This document shows, piece after piece, positions 26,041 through 35,009 of a stretch of DNA of 64,000 nt (positions are counted from its first letter, which is position 1; each line of letters begins with the position of its first letter). The position numbers and the translations under genes are program-made. Origin of the DNA: Bradyrhizobium nanningense (GTDB lineage: Bacteria > Pseudomonadota > Alphaproteobacteria > Rhizobiales > Xanthobacteraceae); contig NZ_LBJC01000014.1 of the NCBI RefSeq assembly GCF_004114535.1, positions 1-64,000 of the forward strand. Direction: 5' to 3'. The notes below the pieces were generated by a model. It was given only the letters and a program-made list of their open reading frames with translations. It made no database searches and was not told where the DNA came from.

Positions 26041-27093
26041 TCAGCCGTCGGCGGTTTTGACGAACGCAAAGGTCCGCTGGATCCGCAGCCGGCGCGCCAC
26101 GTTGAAGGCTTCCGCTGAGCGCCCGTTGTTGGCGGCGCCTGGCTGCGGACGGCCCGTCCTGGCGTCCCAGCAGGTGCCGGTGCAGGTGGTCGCGACCTTG
26201 CTGCACATCGTGAAGGGCGCCAGCACGGCCATCTCGATTTCGCCCGTGACCTGCGCCTCCTGCTCGGTCACCTGGCTGTCGAGCGCGTAGACGCGGTTGA
26301 TGCGCAGAAAGTTGCCGCAGGAATTGGCCGCATGGATCCGCGCCGCGCAGAAGTCGACCGCGTCGGTGTCGGGGATGCGGGCCGCCACCTGCCGGCCGAA
26401 CACCTTCTTGGGGTCTTCCTTCGCCGCGCGGATCTCGTCAGTCTTGCGCTTCAAATGGTCCGCAAGGCAGTCCTCCGCTGATTCGAGATCCTGGAGCGGC
26501 ACGTTCTCCTTACCGACGAGATTGCATTTGCGGTCGCGCTCGCGGGTCCACCTGCCATATTCGGCGAAGGCAAAGCGTGCTGCGGTCGGGTCCAGCTTGC
26601 CGATCAGGCCGAGCACCTGGCCATTGAGCTCCGTTTCGGCCAGCGCCAGCGATGGGTCCGCACAGATCAGCGCGCCCGCCGCGGTGTTGGCTGCCAGGCA
26701 GTCGAAGTCGGGATCGCGCACGATCGCGGCGCGCTCCTCGGTGACCTTGAGCAGGCACGCTTTCACCCGGTCGAAATCGTCGGGGCGGATCGCGGTCTGT
26801 CCGACGATGCCGCAGCTGAGATTGCGCTGGCGGACCCAGATCGCGTTCTCCTCGATCGCAGGCAGGCGATCGGGCAGGCGGGCGAGCCGCGCCTCGATCG
26901 CCGTGCTCAGCTTCTCGGCTGCGGCCGCAAGCGTGGCATCACCGCAGAACAATTGGTTGCCGGGATCGCGAATCTGCTGGCAGTTGTTCTGGGCGAACAG
27001 CGGCAGTCTGTCGGCAATGGAGCGGTCGGACTGCGCGGACCCAGGCGCGGCGAGCGCCAGCAGCGCAAGCACAGACAGCACGATGAACCGCAT
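26041..27093 (-). CDS. Exported protein with LprI/DUF1311-like Cys-rich repeats
   Basis: The 350-residue product has a signal peptide (VLSVLALLALAAPGSAQ). The body repeats a pattern CxxDxxLAxxExxLxxxL...W...R..C, as in lysozyme-inhibitor LprI-like (DUF1311) domains: FCGDATLAAAAEKL...RNLSC (about 48-95), ICADPSLALAETELNG...RDRKC (about 142-190) and a further Cys-rich C-terminal region. It should be periplasmic, with disulphides. DUF1311 proteins may inhibit lysozyme or be stress proteins; the function here is not known. It lies 116 bases after the end of the LapG-like gene, on the same strand. Confidence 0.7.
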   Translation of the reverse strand: MRFIVLSVLALLALAAPGSAQSDRSIADRLPLFAQNNCQQIRDPGNQLFCGDATLAAAAEKLSTAIEARLARLPDRLPAIEENAIWVRQRNLSCGIVGQTAIRPDDFDRVKACLLKVTEERAAIVRDPDFDCLAANTAAGALICADPSLALAETELNGQVLGLIGKLDPTAARFAFAEYGRWTRERDRKCNLVGKENVPLQDLESAEDCLADHLKRKTDEIRAAKEDPKKVFGRQVAARIPDTDAVDFCAARIHAANSCGNFLRINRVYALDSQVTEQEAQVTGEIEMAVLAPFTMCSKVATTCTGTCWDARTGRPQPGAANNGRSAEAFNVARRLRIQRTFAFVKTADG

Positions 27094-27175
27094 TCCCGAC
27101 GCCCCCGCATGGAAGGCGCCATGCTAGCGTTTGGGATCGCGCGGTGGAATGGGGTTGTGTGGGAAGGTCTGGTCC

Positions 27176-27203
27176 GTAGCCCGGTGGCTCCATCCGGGGC
27201 TAC
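27176..27203. repeat. Short palindrome GTAGCCCGG...CCGGGGCTAC
   Basis: GTAGCCCGGTGG and CATCCGGGGCTAC form an imperfect hairpin in the gap between the LapG-like and LprI-like genes. A common Bradyrhizobium repeat type, reduced here to its core. Confidence 0.45.
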
Positions 27204-27209
27204 AAGCAA

Positions 27210-27938
27210 TCAGCGCGCGTCTGCCGCCATCGAGAACCGCACCGGCTCGTCGACATATTTCAGCACGGCCGACTGGTAGAGTGCGAACAGGGGCTGATAG
27301 CTCCGCGCAGCGTCGTCCTCGACCATTGCCATGCGGCGGTTGTCGAGCATCAGCCAGTGGCCGTCGAGCTTTGCCGCGGCAACCGCATGGTCTTCGCCGG
27401 CCCTGACGTCGCGCACCACGACGATGCGGAGGTCTTCGGCGGCAATTCCTGCCAGCCGCAGCGCGGCCAGCTTGGCGATGGCATAGTCCTCGCAATCGCC
27501 GGTGCCGTTCGCGAAGGTCGCAAGCGGGGAGCTCCAGACGTCGTCAATGCCGTCATTGGCGGCCCGGATGGCGAGGTTGATGGCGCGGTTGGTCTCGCCG
27601 AGCCGCGCGCGGCCGTCGCGCGCGCGGGCCTGGTCGACGACGGCGAGCAGCTTCAGGGCCGCAGGCGATGCGCAATTGTCCCGGTCGCCGTCGCACAGCG
27701 CAAGCTGCACCATGTCGTCGTCGAGCCTGTCCTTCAGCGCAAGCCATTTCTGCCGCAGGCTGCCGGACGAAATGGCGAAGGCGAACACGCCGAACGGCTC
27801 GGCGGATTTGCGCACGAGAAGGCCGGCGCCCGGCGACAGCAATGAGCCGGCGCGAAGCTCGGCGGCCGATCCGAGAAGGATCAATCCGCACAGGACAAGG
27901 ATTGCGCGCCAGGCGCGCGAGCGAGCAGCGGTCTCCAT
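27210..27938 (-). CDS. LapG-type transglutaminase-like cysteine protease (BTLCP)
   Basis: The 242-residue protein has an N-terminal membrane/signal segment (AILVLCGLILLGSAAELRAG) and a bacterial transglutaminase-like cysteine protease domain (DUF920). The catalytic triad is visible: Cys149 in GTGDCEDYA, His184 in GEDHAV and Asp199 in LDNRR. These match LapG of Pseudomonas fluorescens, a calcium-dependent periplasmic protease that cuts the N-terminus of the giant adhesin LapA to release it from the cell. A giant repeat protein lies divergently at 28558, 620 bases away, and is the obvious candidate substrate; that link is inference. No LapD-like inhibitor gene is in the window. Confidence 0.85.
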   Translation of the reverse strand: METAARSRAWRAILVLCGLILLGSAAELRAGSLLSPGAGLLVRKSAEPFGVFAFAISSGSLRQKWLALKDRLDDDMVQLALCDGDRDNCASPAALKLLAVVDQARARDGRARLGETNRAINLAIRAANDGIDDVWSSPLATFANGTGDCEDYAIAKLAALRLAGIAAEDLRIVVVRDVRAGEDHAVAAAKLDGHWLMLDNRRMAMVEDDAARSYQPLFALYQSAVLKYVDEPVRFSMAADAR

Positions 27939-28102
27939 CTGACATCCCCTTCCCTGGCTTAGCCGGGTCCCCCTCGACCTCGACGTGCCGGGCTTTGTTG
28001 CTTTCGGGGAGATAGTGCGAGACGGGCCGTTTTGTTCTGCTTAACGCGCCCGGCTGGGGTTGCAAAACCGGGGAACAGGCTGAAATGGATCTGCCTAGAT
28101 TG

Positions 28103-28116
28103 CGTAAAATTTTACG
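28103..28116. promoter_or_regulatory. Perfect 14-base palindrome, candidate operator
   Basis: CGTAAAATTTTACG is self-complementary. In this high-GC genome such an AT-rich perfect palindrome is unusual. It sits in the divergent region upstream of the LapG-like and adhesin genes. Binding protein unknown. Confidence 0.45.
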
Positions 28117-28136
28117 ATTCGCCGCTAGGAGGTATC

Positions 28137-28235
28137 TTGCTGCCGCCAAAACGGAGCCAATTGCAGACAGACGTTATGGGAGTGCCGGATCTGCGCGCGA
28201 TGGCTAACGCCCCCTATTTCATGGGGTTCTGTTAG
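28137..28235 (+). CDS. Candidate 32-residue leader peptide ORF
   Basis: A TTG start follows AGGAGG by only four bases and opens 32 codons to TAG at 28233-28235. The peptide begins with LPPKRSQLQ and ends with APYFMGFC. The ribosome site is among the strongest in the window but the start codon is weak and the spacing short. It may be a leader peptide of the adhesin transcript, or nothing. Confidence 0.25.
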   Translation: MLPPKRSQLQTDVMGVPDLRAMANAPYFMGFC

Positions 28236-28296
28236 TTGGGTCACAGATTTAACTCCATATTTGCCGCAGGATGTGGCGGGACTTCGCGAAGGAAAG

Positions 28297-28440
28297 ATGA
28301 CGCAAGTATCTGCGCCGCAACTATACGATAGATTACTTTGGGTGACTGGAAATGCGTGTAAAAAGGCCGGATTCGACTTCAGAATATTTGAGGAATTACT
28401 TCAGCTTCTCCCACGGGGTTCCGACCCATCGGGCTTCTGA
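28297..28440 (+). CDS. Candidate 47-residue small ORF upstream of the adhesin gene
   Basis: An ATG at 28297, with GAAGGAAAG directly before it, opens 47 codons to TGA at 28438-28440. The predicted peptide is amphipathic with basic centre (NACKKAGFDFRIFEELLQLL). Codon use is AT-richer than the flanking genes. No family recognised. It lies 117 bases upstream of the giant adhesin start. Confidence 0.3.
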   Translation: MTQVSAPQLYDRLLWVTGNACKKAGFDFRIFEELLQLLPRGSDPSGF

Positions 28441-28557
28441 AGCCAAGTGATGCGAAATCACACAAGCAATAGATGGTATCGCTAAGGACTTGCTAATGCT
28501 ATGCAAGCTTAGGCAGTCGATACTTACTTAAATTTTAACCCTTTTTACGGTGCCCCG

Positions 28558-31500
28558 TTGAATTACGCTGGCCAATTTGACGGCGCGATTTCCTTGGACG
28601 GCCAGGGTTCCCGCTCGCCCGGCAATGCCCATGTCGATTCCTTTACGGCGAAAGCGCACGTTCACGTGCCTGACGGCGCGTTCGTTGTTCCCGACCCCAA
28701 CCTGATCTTCAGCGGCGAGTTCAAGCGCGCAGGCCTCGACCTCGTCTTGTCCCACGAGGGGCACGAGTTCGTCGTTCACGATTATTTCCGGGGTGACAAG
28801 CGCTCCGCGCTCGCCTCGCCCGACGGCGCCCACCTCACCGGCGAAATCGTCAGCGCGCTCACCGGCTATGTCCAGGTTGCGCAGGCCGCACCCGGCGCTG
28901 CCGCCGTGGCCCAAGTCATCGGCCACGTCACCAAGCTCGTGGGCAGTGCCACCGCGATCCGCAACGGCGTCTCGGTCATCCTGAACAACGGCGACAACGT
29001 CGAGAAGGGGGACGTCGTCTCGACGGGGGCGGATTCGACCCTCGGCGTCACCTTCATCGACGGCACCGTGTTCGGCCTGTCCTCCAATGCGCGGATGGTG
29101 CTGAACGAAATGATCTACGACCCCAACGGGTCGAGCAATTCCTCGTTGCTGAGCCTCGTCGCCGGCACCATCACCTTCGTCGCCGGCGAGACCGCCAAGC
29201 ACGGCGACATGAAGATCGACACCCCGGTCGCCACCATGGGCATCCGCGGCACCGCCGTGCTTACCCAGATCAACTTCGTCGTTCCCGCCGGCGGCGGCGA
29301 TCCGCAGCCGCAGGCGAACTTCCAGGTGCTGGTCGAGCCGAACGGCACCACGGGCTCTTACATCCTGTTCGACAAGGTCACGCTGCTGCCGATCGCGACG
29401 GTCAATCAGGCCGGCCAGATGATCCAGATCAGCGGCGGCAACGTCTCGATCTCCAATGCATTGATGTCGCCGGACGTGCAGAAGCTGATCACGGACGTGT
29501 TCACGCTGAAGTTCACCGACAACAACACCAACACCAAGCTGACCACGAACTTCACCGACACGCTCACGCCGACGAGCCTGGACGTCGTATTCAAGTCTGC
29601 GTCCGGCCCCATCGTGACCGCGACCTTCGTCAACCTCAATACGCAGGGATCGGCGGGACCCACCACGTCCACGCCGACCCCCGAGCGTATTCCCGGCCAA
29701 CCGATTGCGCAGAGCTTTGACGCCAGCGGAATTCTGAAGACGGCGTTCGCGTTGACCGAGCGTGCCGGCACCACGGGCGATACGACGCCCGACAAAGTCA
29801 TCGGCCTGATCAGGTTCGTCGATCAAAATCTCGGCGACCGGCCCACGGTGAGCGTCAGCCTCGCCGAAGCGCCGAACTTTGTCTACAAGGACGCCGGACA
29901 GCACGACGTCACCGGGTTGCTGACCGCTCTTCAGAAGCAGGACATTGCGGCGACGCAGATCCAGATCAGCGTCGTCCCCGACGCCGGCAACGACAACAAC
30001 GGCTCGGCGGTCTGGACCTACACGATCCCGGACCACGTCTTCGACTTTCTCGCCGCCGGCGAAACCCTGACGCTGACCTACATGGTCCGCGTCGATACCA
30101 ATTTCGTGGTCAACCCCGAGTCGAAGGTCATCCCGATCACCATCACGGTCACGGGGACCAACGACAAGCCCACCGTCGCGACGTCGGGCGGAACCGTCAT
30201 CGAGAAGATCGGCACCGGCAACGAGGCTCTCGACACCATCACGGGAACGGTCACCTTCACAGACGTCGATCTGACGGACCGGCCCATCGTGAGCGCCGCG
30301 CTCTCGTCCACCCAACCCTTCAAATATCTCGATGCGCAGGGCCACGATATCAGCGGGACGCTGACGCCGCAGCAGCTCGCGGCGATCGCCGCCGTCGAGG
30401 TGCCGCTCACCGTGCTGCAGGGTGCGGGGAACGGCAACAACGGCTCGGCCATCTGGACCTACAGCGTTTCCGACCATCTCTTCGATTTCCTCGCCGAAGG
30501 CGAGACGCTGAACCTCAACTATGTCGTGCAGGTTGATGACGGGCACGGCGGCGTCGTCAGTACGCCGATCACCGTGTCCATCAACGGAGCGGACGTCAAT
30601 GTCGAGGGCACCAACGACGTGCCGACGATCGTCGATGATTCGACCACCCCGACGGGTGCGGTGACGGAGGATAGTGCGGCCACGCTCGCCGCGAGCGGCA
30701 CCGTTGCGTTCAACGACCCTGATCTCACCGATACGCATACCGCGAGTTTCTTGCTGAAGTCGACGATTTCGAGCGTGCATCTACCCGGCTTCAGCGACGG
30801 CACGTCGCATATCGGCACCTTCGCGCTTGATCCAGTCGTTGAAAGTCCGGGCGTCAGCTCCCGTGGCTCGGTGAAGTGGACCTTCACGCTCGACGATAGC
30901 GATCCGGTGCTCCAGTCGCTGGCGGAAGGCCAGACCATCACCCAGGTTTATACGGTCAAGGTCGACGATCATCACGGTGGAACGGTTACCCAGGACGTGA
31001 CGGTGGTCATCACCGGCAAGAACGACGCGCCGACCATTACGAGCGATGCAGAGGCGGCAACAGGGGGCGTCATCGAGGATGCCGTCACGCCGACGCTGTC
31101 GACCGGCGGTACGCTGGCGATCCAGGATCTCGACCTGATCGATACTCACACCGCGCAGGCGGTGTTCAAGTCGTCGACCTCGAGCGCACATCTGCCGGGC
31201 TTCGACGACGACACGCCACTAGGAACGTTCACGATCGATCCGTCGGTGACGGAGTCGAGCAGCGACACCAGCAACGGCGCCACGCTGGGCTGGCATTTCG
31301 CGGTCAACAACAACGACCCGATGGTCCAGTCGCTGGCCGAGGGACAGACCATCACGCAGGTCTATACCGTCACCTTCACCGACGATCACGGTGCACAGGT
31401 CTCGCAGGACGTGACCGTCACCATCACCGGCACCAACGACGCACCGACGGTGACCAGCAGTGCCGCGGACGCCGCCGGAGAGGTGACCGAGGACGACGCC

Positions 31501-34500
31501 AGCGTGACGCTGTCGATCGACGGCACATTGGCGATCCAGGATCTCGATCTTATCGATGCGCATACGGCGCAGGCGGTGTTCAAGTCGTCGACGTCGAGCG
31601 CGCATCTGCCGGGCTTTGCCGACGGCACGCCCCTCGGCAGCTTCACGATCGATTCCGCCGTCGCCGAATTCAATGACGACACCGACAATGCCGCGACGCT
31701 GGGCTGGCACTTCAGCCTCGACAACAACGATGCGGTGCTGCAATCGCTGGCGCAGGGCCAGACCATCACCCAGGTCTACACGGTCACCTTCACCGACGAT
31801 CACGGCGCGCACGTCTCGCAGGATGTGACCGTCACGATCAACGGCGCCAATGACGCGCCGACGATGACCAGCAGCGCCGCGGACGCCGCCGGAGAGGTGA
31901 CCGAGGACGACGCCAGCGTGACGCTGTCGATCGACGGCACGCTGGCGATCCAGGATCTCGATCTGATCGACACCCACACCGCGGAGGCCGTGTTCAAATC
32001 GTCGACGTCGAGCGTGCATCTGCCTGGCTTTTCCGACGATACGCCGCTCGGCACCTTCACGATCGATCCGTCAGTGCTGGAGTCGCCCATCGACACCGGC
32101 AACGGTGCGACGCTGGGCTGGCACTTCAGTCTCGACAACAGCGATGCGGTGCTGCAATCGTTGGCACAGGGCCAGACCATCACCCAGGTCTACACGGTCA
32201 CCTTCACCGACGATCACGGCGCATACGTCTCGCAGGACGTGACCGTCACGATCAACGGCGCCAACGACGCGCCGACCATCACCAGCGACGCCGCCGCGGC
32301 GATGGGCGCGGTGATCGAGGATGGGGGCTCCTCGCTCACGACCGGCGGCACGCTTGCGATCCAGGATGTCGATCTGACCGACACCCACACGGCGGAATGG
32401 TCGTTCAAATCCTCGTCCGTCAGCTCGGACCTGCCGGGCTTCGGATCCAGTTCGCATATCGGCACGTTCTCGATCGATTCGTCGGTGTCCGAATCCGGCA
32501 GCGACACCAGCAATGGCGCGACGCTCGGCTGGCACTTCACGCTCGACAACAGCGATCCGGTGCTGCAGTCGCTGGCGCAAGGGCAGACCATCACCCAGGT
32601 CTACACCGTCACCTTCACCGACGACCATAATGCGACCGTGAAGCAGGACGTCACCGTCACGATCACCGGCACCAACGATGCGCCGACGGTTTCCTATGTG
32701 ACGTCTGACCACATGAACTTCGACGGCCAGACCATCGCGGTCGGCGACGTGCCGACGGTCGCCACTGATGACGTGACGCTGGACGGCTGGGTGAACTGGA
32801 GCGGGGGCGCCGAGACCGGCCACGGCCAGATCCTGTTCTACAACGGCAACACCTCGACCACCGGGTTCGGTCTGCTCGGCACGGTCAATGCCGATGGCAC
32901 GATGGAGCTGCAGATCCTCGCAGGCGGCGTCCAGATCGCCGATACCGGCGTGGCGCTCACCGCGTCGCAATGGCATAACGTCGCGCTGACCCACGACAAC
33001 GGCACTTTCACGCTCTATCTCGACGGCAATCTCGAATATTCGCAGACGTGGTCAGTCAATCAGATCGACGGCAGTCCGTCGAATCCGTCGCACTCCTACA
33101 TGATGATCGGCGCCGCGAGCGAGTCAGGCGCGGCGGGCTTTGGCGCGGAAGGCTTCTTCGGTTCGATCGCCGATGTCAGCGTCTGGACCGACGCGCTCAC
33201 GCACGCGCAGATCCAGTCGATCGATTTCACCGCGCTCACCGGCAACGAGGCGAATCTTGCCGCGTATTACCAACTCGGGGACGGCAGCGGGACCACGGCT
33301 TCCAATGCGGTCGATCCCGCCAAGAGCCTTACCATCGATGGCGATGCGGACTGGGCAAGCAGCACCACCGGACCGGGCGGCGCCGTTGCCGACCTCGTGG
33401 AAACCAATGCCGGCCAGCTTGCGCATGGCGCCGTCGCGGTCTCCGACGTCGATGCCGCCGATCACGTCACAGTGTCGGTCAGCGAGATGCATGTTACCCT
33501 CGACGGCGTAACGCAAACCGGTAGCATCGGCGGGCTGTCGCAGACGGACCTGCTGAACTATCTCTCCGTCCCGTCCGGCGACATTCTCGACGGCACTGCC
33601 ACCCACGCCCAGTTCACGTGGCAGTTCAATTCGGGAAGCCAGGCGTTCGATTTCCTCGCCGCCGGCCAGACGCTGTCGCTGCAATACACGATCGTTCCGG
33701 ATGACGGGCACGGTGCGGGCGCGGGCGCGGTCGTCACGGTCAACATCGTCGGCACGAACGACGCGCCGACGCTCGCCGATCTCCACATCGGCCCCCTCTC
33801 GGATACGGCGGCCGCCGACACCTTCTCCGACCTGACCGGGACGCTGACGGGGAACGATGCCGATACCGGCGAGACGGCGACCTTGACCTATGCCGTCCTC
33901 GATGCGGATCACCACGCGGCGACGACGGTTGCGGGACTCTACGGCTCGCTGACGGTCAACTCCGACGGCAGCTACAGCTACGTTGCCAATGCAGCAGCGA
34001 TCAATGCGCTGCCGGAAGGCCCCTACACCGATACGTTTGCGGTCCAGACCACGGACGTGCACGGTGCGACCGGCACGGCTACGCTTACCGTCGACGTGAC
34101 CGGTGCGAACGATGCCGGCGGCCCGGTCATCGACACGACGAACTTCCAGGTCTGGCACGACCACGAGATCAACATCGATACCATCACTGGTCTCTCGGTG
34201 GTGGACACCGATCCCGACGCCGCGACGGATGACTTCAAGGTCACGGCCGTGACCGCCCATGATCCGGACAGCACTGTCTCTCCGGAAGAGACGTGCGGTA
34301 ATCTCGACAACATCAATACCGCCCTCGCGGATGGCGTCACCTACGATCCGGGTGAGACGCCGCCGGACACCGATCGGGTCACGCTGACAGTTACGGACAA
34401 GACCACCGGACTGTTCGATACCGTCAACTTCATCTTCAACGAAGCCGGCGACGCCGGCGAGGGCATCACTCTGGAAGGCACCAGCGGCAAGGACGTCATC

Positions 34501-34845
34501 TTCGCGACCGATACCAACGACACGCTGACCGGCGGCGGCGACAAGGACCAGTTCGTGTTCACGCCGGGCTGGATGTACGACGGCCAGGGGCATCCGGTCA
34601 CCGACTTCACGCACACCATCACCGATTTCCAGGCGGACGTGGACAAGATCGACCTGCGGCAGTTCTCGGACGTTGCCTCCATCAACGATCTGACCTTCGC
34701 GCCGCAATCCGGGGGCATATTGGTCTCGTGGACTCAGGAAGTCAGCCAGCCCGAAGGCGATCCGATCGTGGAGCACGAGTCAATTCTCCTGAAGAATGTC
34801 ACTGCAAATCTCAAGACCAGCGATTTCATCTTCCACGTCACCTGA
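28558..34845 (+). CDS. Giant FecR/VCBS/LamG surface protein with RTX-like C-terminus
   Basis: The 2095-residue product starts with TTG at 28558; no ATG is in frame between the upstream stop (28510) and it, and no clear ribosome site is seen. Order of parts: N-terminal conserved region (1-110); a FecR-like domain (about 130-240) with VIGHVTKLVGSAT and DTPVATMGIRGTAV; VCBS-type repeats from about 390, of which five 136-138 residue units (about 686-1372) are very alike (each ends in NDAPT/NDVPT type linker); a concanavalin/LamG-like domain (about 1381-1540); further VCBS/cadherin-like repeats; RTX-like GTSGKDVIFATDTNDTLTGG near 1973-1992, then ITDFQADVDKIDLRQF, and a hydrophobic end SDFIFHVT fitting a type I secretion signal. 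No Sec signal peptide. Likely a secreted surface adhesin. Candidate substrate of the LapG-like protease and of a type I exporter. Confidence 0.85.
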   Translation: MNYAGQFDGAISLDGQGSRSPGNAHVDSFTAKAHVHVPDGAFVVPDPNLIFSGEFKRAGLDLVLSHEGHEFVVHDYFRGDKRSALASPDGAHLTGEIVSALTGYVQVAQAAPGAAAVAQVIGHVTKLVGSATAIRNGVSVILNNGDNVEKGDVVSTGADSTLGVTFIDGTVFGLSSNARMVLNEMIYDPNGSSNSSLLSLVAGTITFVAGETAKHGDMKIDTPVATMGIRGTAVLTQINFVVPAGGGDPQPQANFQVLVEPNGTTGSYILFDKVTLLPIATVNQAGQMIQISGGNVSISNALMSPDVQKLITDVFTLKFTDNNTNTKLTTNFTDTLTPTSLDVVFKSASGPIVTATFVNLNTQGSAGPTTSTPTPERIPGQPIAQSFDASGILKTAFALTERAGTTGDTTPDKVIGLIRFVDQNLGDRPTVSVSLAEAPNFVYKDAGQHDVTGLLTALQKQDIAATQIQISVVPDAGNDNNGSAVWTYTIPDHVFDFLAAGETLTLTYMVRVDTNFVVNPESKVIPITITVTGTNDKPTVATSGGTVIEKIGTGNEALDTITGTVTFTDVDLTDRPIVSAALSSTQPFKYLDAQGHDISGTLTPQQLAAIAAVEVPLTVLQGAGNGNNGSAIWTYSVSDHLFDFLAEGETLNLNYVVQVDDGHGGVVSTPITVSINGADVNVEGTNDVPTIVDDSTTPTGAVTEDSAATLAASGTVAFNDPDLTDTHTASFLLKSTISSVHLPGFSDGTSHIGTFALDPVVESPGVSSRGSVKWTFTLDDSDPVLQSLAEGQTITQVYTVKVDDHHGGTVTQDVTVVITGKNDAPTITSDAEAATGGVIEDAVTPTLSTGGTLAIQDLDLIDTHTAQAVFKSSTSSAHLPGFDDDTPLGTFTIDPSVTESSSDTSNGATLGWHFAVNNNDPMVQSLAEGQTITQVYTVTFTDDHGAQVSQDVTVTITGTNDAPTVTSSAADAAGEVTEDDASVTLSIDGTLAIQDLDLIDAHTAQAVFKSSTSSAHLPGFADGTPLGSFTIDSAVAEFNDDTDNAATLGWHFSLDNNDAVLQSLAQGQTITQVYTVTFTDDHGAHVSQDVTVTINGANDAPTMTSSAADAAGEVTEDDASVTLSIDGTLAIQDLDLIDTHTAEAVFKSSTSSVHLPGFSDDTPLGTFTIDPSVLESPIDTGNGATLGWHFSLDNSDAVLQSLAQGQTITQVYTVTFTDDHGAYVSQDVTVTINGANDAPTITSDAAAAMGAVIEDGGSSLTTGGTLAIQDVDLTDTHTAEWSFKSSSVSSDLPGFGSSSHIGTFSIDSSVSESGSDTSNGATLGWHFTLDNSDPVLQSLAQGQTITQVYTVTFTDDHNATVKQDVTVTITGTNDAPTVSYVTSDHMNFDGQTIAVGDVPTVATDDVTLDGWVNWSGGAETGHGQILFYNGNTSTTGFGLLGTVNADGTMELQILAGGVQIADTGVALTASQWHNVALTHDNGTFTLYLDGNLEYSQTWSVNQIDGSPSNPSHSYMMIGAASESGAAGFGAEGFFGSIADVSVWTDALTHAQIQSIDFTALTGNEANLAAYYQLGDGSGTTASNAVDPAKSLTIDGDADWASSTTGPGGAVADLVETNAGQLAHGAVAVSDVDAADHVTVSVSEMHVTLDGVTQTGSIGGLSQTDLLNYLSVPSGDILDGTATHAQFTWQFNSGSQAFDFLAAGQTLSLQYTIVPDDGHGAGAGAVVTVNIVGTNDAPTLADLHIGPLSDTAAADTFSDLTGTLTGNDADTGETATLTYAVLDADHHAATTVAGLYGSLTVNSDGSYSYVANAAAINALPEGPYTDTFAVQTTDVHGATGTATLTVDVTGANDAGGPVIDTTNFQVWHDHEINIDTITGLSVVDTDPDAATDDFKVTAVTAHDPDSTVSPEETCGNLDNINTALADGVTYDPGETPPDTDRVTLTVTDKTTGLFDTVNFIFNEAGDAGEGITLEGTSGKDVIFATDTNDTLTGGGDKDQFVFTPGWMYDGQGHPVTDFTHTITDFQADVDKIDLRQFSDVASINDLTFAPQSGGILVSWTQEVSQPEGDPIVEHESILLKNVTANLKTSDFIFHVT
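30613..32673 (+). repeat. Five tandem ~414-base VCBS repeat units inside the adhesin gene
   Basis: Units begin at the NDxPT codons: 30613-31020 (408), 31021-31434 (414), 31435-31848 (414), 31849-32262 (414) and 32263-32673 (411). Units 3 and 4 share long identical DNA stretches. This points to recent duplication or gene conversion. Confidence 0.85.
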
Positions 34846-34860
34846 TGAACGTCAGATGCA

Positions 34861-34879
34861 GGAGAGCGGTTCGCTCTCC
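34861..34879. terminator. Hairpin after the adhesin gene
   Basis: GGAGAGCG (34861-34868) and CGCTCTCC (34872-34879) pair perfectly around GTT, 16 bases after the stop. No T-run follows, so Rho-independent termination is uncertain. Confidence 0.45.
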
Positions 34880-35009
34880 GTCGATCGGCTCGCAGTTTTG
34901 ACCCGAACAAAAAAGTCATAATTCTCCGCATCCAGGGAATAGCCAATCGCGCGCCGACGCTCCATGATTGGCGCGCCCGGCGCGGTCCGGGGCAGGAAGT
35001 CCGATCGAA

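Larger units (their letters stand above)
27939..28557. promoter_or_regulatory. 619-base AT-richer regulatory region between LapG-like and giant adhesin genes
   Basis: This region is clearly lower in GC than its surroundings and separates two divergent genes. It holds a perfect 14-base palindrome CGTAAAATTTTACG at 28103-28116 (about 165 bases before the LapG-like start), a strong ribosome-site sequence AGGAGG at 28127-28132 followed by a 32-codon frame from TTG at 28137, and a 47-codon frame at 28297-28440. No clear sigma-70 boxes are evident. Length and composition suggest complex control or leader transcripts. Confidence 0.5.

Noticed and set aside
28528..30780. 750-codon open frame opposite the adhesin gene, and a 550-codon one at 33124-34776
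   Set aside because: They are shadows of the repeat-rich plus-strand gene. The products are Arg/Asp/Gly-rich, low complexity, and lack family motifs; the plus-strand frame has clear domains.
28558..34845. Horizontal acquisition of the whole adhesin locus
   Set aside because: The upstream gap is AT-rich, but the coding GC and codon use of the gene itself look like its neighbours, and there are no flanking integrase, tRNA or direct repeat signals.
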